DNA of 54,902 bases, from positions 1 through 54,902 of the forward strand of contig CANQAH010000003.1 in NCBI GenBank assembly GCA_947588885.1. Reading direction: 5' to 3'. The position numbers were made by a program, and so were the translations under genes. This DNA is from an uncultured Clostridia bacterium (lineage in GTDB: Bacteria; Bacillota; Clostridia; TANB77; CAG-508). Numbering within the stretch: position 1 is the first letter of the stretch; the number at the start of each line of letters is the position of its first letter. Positions 49,384 through 54,902 of this stretch are shown piece by piece. The notes below the pieces were generated by a model that was not told where the DNA came from, did no database searches, and saw nothing but the letters and a program-made list of their open reading frames with translations.

Positions 49384-52300
49384 TTATTCATCATCAACAT
49401 CGCCTAATATAGAATTTGGATCTAAGTCATCTTCTCCTAATAGGGTATCGAATAATTCATCTGTTTCTAAATCACTAATATTAACGTCTTCATCATCTAG
49501 ATCTGAGTCTAGATCATCTTCTGAGACTTCTGTTAGGTTTTCTTCATCTAGTAATTCTTGTTCCATCATTTGTCTTCCTTGTTCTTCTGTAAGTTCTATT
49601 CCTTCATCAACGTGTTCTTTTAATTCAAGTTCCTCATCATTGTCAGAATATAATTTTACATCTAGTCCAAGTGATTGAAGTTCTTTTACAAGAACTTTAA
49701 AGCTTTCTGGAATTCCTGGTTCAGGAATATTTTCACCTTTAACAATTGCTTCATAAGTTTTTACTCTTCCTACAACATCATCAGATTTTACTGTTAAGAT
49801 TTCTTGTAATGTATAAGCAGCACCATAAGCTTCAAGTGCCCAAACTTCCATTTCACCAAATCTCTGTCCACCAAATTGTGCTTTACCACCAAGTGGTTGT
49901 TGAGTAACTAATGAATATGGTCCAGTTGAACGAGCATGTATTTTATCATCAACTAAGTGGTGAAGTTTCAACATATACATAACTCCAACTGTAATTGGTT
50001 TATCAAAAGGTTCACCTGTTCTACCATCATATAATATTGTTTTACCATTTGTTTCTAATCCTGCCATTTTTAAGCATTCATCAATATCTTCTTCTGATGC
50101 ACCATCAAATACTGGTGTTGCAACTTTCCAATTTAATAATCTTGCAGCTGCACCTAAGTGAACTTCAAGTACCTGTCCTAAGTTCATACGAGAAGGTACA
50201 CCAAGTGGATTTAGAACAACATCAACTGGAGTTCCATCTGGCATGAATGGCATATCTTCTTCTGGTAATATTCTTGAGATAACACCTTTGTTACCATGAC
50301 GTCCAGCCATCTTGTCACCAACTGATATTTTTCTTTTTTGAGCTATATATACTCTTATTACTTTATTTACACCAGGTCCTAATTCATCAGAATTTTCTCT
50401 AGTAAATATTTTAACATCAACTATTGTTCCAGCTTCTCCATGTGGTACACGAAGTGATGTATCTCTAACTTCTCTTGCTTTTTCACCAAAGATTGCTCTT
50501 AAAAGTCTTTCTTCTGCAGTAAGTTCTGTTTCTCCTTTTGGAGTAACTTTACCAACTAATATATCTCCTGGTCCAACTTCTGCACCTATTCTGATAACAC
50601 CGTCATCATCTAAGTCTTTTAAGCTATCTTCACCAACATTTGGTATATCTCTAGTAATTTCTTCTGGTCCAAGTTTTGTGTCACGACATTCACAGTCATA
50701 ATCTTCAATATGTATTGATGTTAATACATCTTCTTTTACTAGTCTTTCATTTAATAGAATAGCGTCCTCATAGTTATAACCTTCCCATGTTGTAAAAGCG
50801 ATAAGTAAGTTTTTACCAAGAGCCATTTCTCCTTTGTCTGTAGCAGGTCCATCGGCAATAACGTCTCCTCTTTTAACTTTCTCACCAGTTTTTACAATTG
50901 GTCTTTGGTTTATACATGTAGCACCATTTGTTCTTTTAAATTTACGTAAATGGTAAGTTTTTTCTTCACCATTTTTAGTTTTTAATTTTATTTCATCAGC
51001 TGTAACTCTAGTAATTTCTCCATCTTCTTCAGCTAAAATTAATACACCAGAGTCTTTAGCAGCTCTATATTCAATACCTGTTCCAACTATAGGTGAATCT
51101 GTAATCATAAGTGGAACTGCCTGACGTTGCATGTTTGCACCCATTAATGCACGGTTAGCATCATCATGCTCTAAGAAAGGTATCATTGCAGCACCAACTG
51201 AAACTAATTGTTTTGGAGAAACGTCAACATAGTCAACTTTTTCTCTTTCAACTTCAGTAATTTCATCAAGGTATCTAACTCTAATTCTCTTATTAATAAA
51301 TCTATTTTCTTCATCAACTGGTTCTGATGCTTGAGCTATAATGTAATCATCTTCTGTATCAGCTGTCATATATTCAACTTCATCAGTAACTTTTCCAGTT
51401 GCTTTATCTACTTTTCTATATGGTGTTTCAACAAAACCATATTCATTTATGATTGCGAAAGTTGTAAGTGCTGATATAAGTCCAATGTTTGGTCCTTCAG
51501 GTGATTCAATAGGACATAATCTACCATAGTGAGTATAGTGAACATCACGAACCTCGAATCCAGCTCTATCTCTTGATAAACCACCAGGTCCTAATGCAGA
51601 AATTCTTCTCTTATGAGTTAATTCTGACAATGGATTTGATTGGTCCATAAATTGAGATAATTGAGAACTTCCAAAGAACTCTCTAATTGATGATGTAATA
51701 GGTTTTGTATTGATTAATGTTTGTGGCGTTACAACATCTAAGTCTTGAATTGTCATTCTTTCACGTACAACTCTTTCAAGTCTTGTTAAACCAATTCTAA
51801 ATTGATTTTGTAATAACTCACCAACACATCTGATACGTCTGTTTCCTAAATGGTCAATATCATCTATTTTTCCTAGTCCATGTTCTAAGTTCAATAAATA
51901 ACTAATTGAACCTAAAATATCCTCTGTTGTAACATGTTTTGGTACTAGTTCTTCCATTCTTTCTTCAATTACTTTTGCTAAATCTTTTTCTTCAGTATTA
52001 TCTAATATATTTTTTAATACTTCATAATTTACTAATTCTTTAACTTTGATGTCTTTTAGAACTTTTGGTGTAACAAAAGCATGTATATCAACTGTTCCAT
52101 TACCTATGATTTTTACTTTTTTATCATCAACTTTTACATCAACAGAATTAATTCCAGAATTTTGAATTTCTGTTGCAATTTCTTTTGTTATTACTTCATC
52201 CTTATTTACTAATATTTCTCCTGTTTCTGGATTAATAATATCAGAAAAAGCTACTTGATTTGTAATTCTGTGTGCTAAGTTTAATTTTTTATTGTATTTG

Positions 52301-53121
52301 TATCTTCCAACTTTAGCTAAATCATATCTTCTATTATCAAAGAATAATCCATTAAATAAGTTTCTAGCTGCATCAACAGTTGGTAATTCTCCTGGTCTTA
52401 GTTTTTTGTAAATTTCAATTAAAGCATCTTCTTGTGTTTTAATTGGATCTTTTGCTATTGTTGCTATTAATTTTTCTTCTTCTCCGAAGAAATCAATGAT
52501 TTGGTCGTCTGTTAATAGTCCAATAGCTCTTAATAGTGATGTAACTGGTAATTTTCTTGTTCTATCAATTCTTACCCAAAATACATCATTACTATCTGTT
52601 TCATATTCAAGCCATGCACCTCTAATTGGCATAACAGTTGAAGTATAAATTTTCTTTCCTGTTTTATCATAAGCTGAATCATAATAACATCCTGGTGAAC
52701 GAACTAATTGACTTACAACAACTCTTTCAGCACCATTTATAACAAATGTTGCACTATCTGTCATAAGTGGGAAATCACCTAAATAGATTTCTTGTTCTTT
52801 AATCTCACCTGTTTCTCTGTTGATAAGTCTAACTTTTACGTGTAATCTTGTTGAATATGTTGCATCTCTTTCTTTTGCTTCTTCAACAGTATACTTTGTT
52901 TTGTCTTCCATGTAGTAATCAAAAAATTCTAAAACTAGGTTTCCTGAATAATCAACTATTGGAGATATATCTTTTAATACTTCTCCTAGACCTTCTTTAA
53001 CGAACCAGTCATAAGAATCTTTTTGAACCTTAATAAGATTTGGGATTTCTATTGAATCTCCAATCTTAGAGAAGGTTTTTCTTACGCATTTTTCATGCTT
53101 AACGTCTTTAACTTTAACCAA
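49384..53121 (-). CDS. rpoB: DNA-directed RNA polymerase subunit beta
   Basis: [54 protein letters not shown]; acidic C-terminal tail. Confidence 0.98.
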   Translation of the reverse strand: MVKVKDVKHEKCVRKTFSKIGDSIEIPNLIKVQKDSYDWFVKEGLGEVLKDISPIVDYSGNLVLEFFDYYMEDKTKYTVEEAKERDATYSTRLHVKVRLINRETGEIKEQEIYLGDFPLMTDSATFVINGAERVVVSQLVRSPGCYYDSAYDKTGKKIYTSTVMPIRGAWLEYETDSNDVFWVRIDRTRKLPVTSLLRAIGLLTDDQIIDFFGEEEKLIATIAKDPIKTQEDALIEIYKKLRPGELPTVDAARNLFNGLFFDNRRYDLAKVGRYKYNKKLNLAHRITNQVAFSDIINPETGEILVNKDEVITKEIATEIQNSGINSVDVKVDDKKVKIIGNGTVDIHAFVTPKVLKDIKVKELVNYEVLKNILDNTEEKDLAKVIEERMEELVPKHVTTEDILGSISYLLNLEHGLGKIDDIDHLGNRRIRCVGELLQNQFRIGLTRLERVVRERMTIQDLDVVTPQTLINTKPITSSIREFFGSSQLSQFMDQSNPLSELTHKRRISALGPGGLSRDRAGFEVRDVHYTHYGRLCPIESPEGPNIGLISALTTFAIINEYGFVETPYRKVDKATGKVTDEVEYMTADTEDDYIIAQASEPVDEENRFINKRIRVRYLDEITEVEREKVDYVDVSPKQLVSVGAAMIPFLEHDDANRALMGANMQRQAVPLMITDSPIVGTGIEYRAAKDSGVLILAEEDGEITRVTADEIKLKTKNGEEKTYHLRKFKRTNGATCINQRPIVKTGEKVKRGDVIADGPATDKGEMALGKNLLIAFTTWEGYNYEDAILLNERLVKEDVLTSIHIEDYDCECRDTKLGPEEITRDIPNVGEDSLKDLDDDGVIRIGAEVGPGDILVGKVTPKGETELTAEERLLRAIFGEKAREVRDTSLRVPHGEAGTIVDVKIFTRENSDELGPGVNKVIRVYIAQKRKISVGDKMAGRHGNKGVISRILPEEDMPFMPDGTPVDVVLNPLGVPSRMNLGQVLEVHLGAAARLLNWKVATPVFDGASEEDIDECLKMAGLETNGKTILYDGRTGEPFDKPITVGVMYMLKLHHLVDDKIHARSTGPYSLVTQQPLGGKAQFGGQRFGEMEVWALEAYGAAYTLQEILTVKSDDVVGRVKTYEAIVKGENIPEPGIPESFKVLVKELQSLGLDVKLYSDNDEELELKEHVDEGIELTEEQGRQMMEQELLDEENLTEVSEDDLDSDLDDEDVNISDLETDELFDTLLGEDDLDPNSILGDVDDE

Positions 53122-53355
53122 AAAAAATCACCCCTATTTTCTTTCTTAGTTTGCTGGTTAATACAAACTTATAAATTAAAGCAGGTATGTGATATATCTT
53201 TAAGAAAGTCCCTCTTAAATATCAGGTTTTTATTTTTTAAAATATTCCCTGCTAAAAAATATTTTATAAAAATAGTTCCTCTGACTTTAATTCCTCTTTC
53301 TTATAATATTTAATTTTGCGATTGTGGATGTTTCTAGTTTTCCACATGATTAATT

Positions 53356-53385
53356 AGTATATCATAGACAACCGTAGAGAGTCAA
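53356..53385 (-). promoter_or_regulatory. Sigma-A promoter upstream of rpoBC
   Basis: TTGACT (53380-53385), 18-nt spacer, TATACT (53356-53361), TG upstream of the -10. Confidence 0.75.
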
Positions 53386-53539
53386 GCACTTTATTACATT
53401 TTTATTACATTTTTTGATTAATATATAAAATGTTAAATTTTTAAATTTTAAATGCTTTTTTTAGCTACTTTTTTGTTCATATAAATAAGTAAGTTTTCTA
53501 TTTTTTCTTTTAGTACTTTTTAGTTAATTTTTCTAAAAA

Positions 53540-53593
53540 AATAAAACCCTTCTTTAATTGACTATTTTTTAGTCTTAAAGAAAGGTTTTATTC
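53540..53593 (-). terminator. Terminator of the Glu/Pro-rich repeat protein gene
   Basis: AATAAAACC(C)TTCTTTAA...TTAAAGAAAGGTTTTATT stem. Confidence 0.8.
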
Positions 53594-53603
53594 TTATAAT
53601 CTA

Positions 53604-54902
53604 TTATTCAGCTTCATAAATTGCTGTGTAAACGTCAGTTCCTTTTTCATCTGTAGATTTTTGCCATTTTACGAATTTGAATCCTTCTTTTGCAGCTGGA
53701 GCTACTTGTGATACTGTCCATCCTTCTCCGCATCTTCTTCCAAATGATTCTGTTGCTTTATTTCCATTGAATCCTACACATTTGTCTAATTCGCATTCAA
53801 ATCTTGCAAAACGTACATAGCAATAATCATCTTCATTTCCAACATATTCTACAGTAATTTTTTCATCTGATAATGATTTTGCTTCTGTTCCAACTTTTAT
53901 ATCTTTTTTTACAGCTTCTGGTTCAACTATTTCTGGTTTAGCAGCTGCTTTAACTTCATTTGATGCAGAAACTGGAGCAACTCTTTCATAGATTGCTTTA
54001 TAAGCATCTACTGGTATTCCATAAGTTTTACTATCAACATATTTTTCCCATTTAACAAATTTGTAACCTTCATTTGCTTCTGGAGCTACTGCTGATACTG
54101 TCCAACCTTCTCCACATCTTCTTGAATATAATTCAGTTGTACTATTTCCATTGAATCCTTTGCATTTGTCTAATTCACATTCAAACCTTGCAAAATATAC
54201 ATAACCATAATCGCCTTTATTTCCTGTGAATTCTATAGTAATATTTCTGTTTGTTAAATCAGTTTTAGGTTCTGTTTTAACTCTTTCATATCCTTTAAGG
54301 ACATTTGATTCAACTACATTTTCTTTTGCTGGAACTTCTTCTTGTTCTGCTACTTCTTCAACTTGTGGTTCTTCTGCTGAAATTTCTGGCTCATTTTCTA
54401 CTTGTTCTTCAATTTCTGGTTCTTGTTCTTGAACTTCTACATCTGTTTCAGGCTCAACCTCTTCTACTTCTTCTACCTCTGGTTCAGCTTCAACTTCTGC
54501 TTCTGGCTCTACTGATTCTTCAACTTCTTCAACTTCTTCAGCTTCTTCTTCAGGAGCTTCTACAAATAGTTCTAGAACTTTTTCAAATACTGATGGTATT
54601 TCTTCAGCTTGTGGTTCTTCTACTTCTTTTACTTCTGGTTCAGCTTCAACTTCAACCTCTGCTTCTGGCTCTACTACTTCTTTAACTTCTTCAGGAACTT
54701 CTACTACAAGTAGTTCTAAAACTTGTTCAAGTACTGATGGTATTTCTTCAGTTTGTGGTTCTTCTACTTTTTCAGCTTCTGATTCAGCTTCAACCTCTGC
54801 TTCTGGTTCTACTGCCTCTTCAACTTTTTCTTCAGGAGCTTCTACAAGTAAATCTAAAACTTTTTCAAATACTGATGGTACTTCTTCAGCTTGTGGTTCT
54901 TC
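53604..54902 (-). CDS. Glu/Pro/Val-rich repeat protein with two C-terminal Cys-containing domains (5' end truncated by the window)
   Basis: Hand translation from the window edge: ...EEPQAEEIPSVFEKVLELFVEAPEEE... repeats, then two copies of a domain around FARFECELDKCxGFNGN...RRCGEGWTVSxVAP...GFKFVKWxK...Y(K/T)AIYE; stop TAA at 53604-53606. Not in the ORF track because no start lies in the window. Confidence 0.85.
   Translation of the reverse strand, partial: EEPQAEEVPSVFEKVLDLLVEAPEEKVEEAVEPEAEVEAESEAEKVEEPQTEEIPSVLEQVLELLVVEVPEEVKEVVEPEAEVEVEAEPEVKEVEEPQAEEIPSVFEKVLELFVEAPEEEAEEVEEVEESVEPEAEVEAEPEVEEVEEVEPETDVEVQEQEPEIEEQVENEPEISAEEPQVEEVAEQEEVPAKENVVESNVLKGYERVKTEPKTDLTNRNITIEFTGNKGDYGYVYFARFECELDKCKGFNGNSTTELYSRRCGEGWTVSAVAPEANEGYKFVKWEKYVDSKTYGIPVDAYKAIYERVAPVSASNEVKAAAKPEIVEPEAVKKDIKVGTEAKSLSDEKITVEYVGNEDDYCYVRFARFECELDKCVGFNGNKATESFGRRCGEGWTVSQVAPAAKEGFKFVKWQKSTDEKGTDVYTAIYEAE

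Noticed and set aside
54226-54685. Plus-strand ORFs 54226-54432 and 54305-54685 (Leu- or Ser-rich)
   Set aside because: Antisense to the Glu/Pro-rich repeat coding region; composition artefact.
1-54902. CRISPR array or prophage
   Set aside because: No regularly spaced direct repeats with unique spacers, and no cas, integrase, terminase or structural phage genes were seen.

Overview
This 54.9 kb window is AT-rich chromosomal DNA, most likely from a low-GC Clostridia-type Firmicute. The species cannot be determined from the sequence alone. Nearly all genes lie on the minus strand. Core genes recognised: rpoD, dnaG, nrdG/nrdD, ftsH, tilS, dnaB, rplI, a GdpP-type c-di-AMP phosphodiesterase, dapL, dapF, carD-like, dUTPase, adhE, gatCAB, hslO, rpoC and rpoB. 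There is a sporulation-type cluster (spoIVFA/spoIVFB-like, ylmC/ymxH-like, sigG), and there are several surface or cell-wall proteins: a DUF11/InlB-type repeat protein, a sortase, a DUF348-G5-SleB hydrolase, a tandem pair of Big_2 L,D-transpeptidases, and a Glu/Pro-rich repeat protein truncated by the window edge. The strongest unexplained signals are: (1) a family of modular intergenic palindromic elements, at least 9 copies or remnants, always in the same orientation, mostly starting at the U-tract of an intrinsic terminator, and often built in the fixed order B-C-A; (2) a sigG gene interrupted by an apparent single-base insertion in region 2.4; (3) a hairpin in the sigG leader that covers its Shine-Dalgarno and overlaps a sigma-F-like promoter, suggesting promoter choice decides whether the RBS is free; (4) a small orphan gene of about 45% GC in otherwise AT-rich DNA, flanked on both sides by the palindromic elements. 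No tRNA, rRNA, CRISPR array, transposase or prophage was found.
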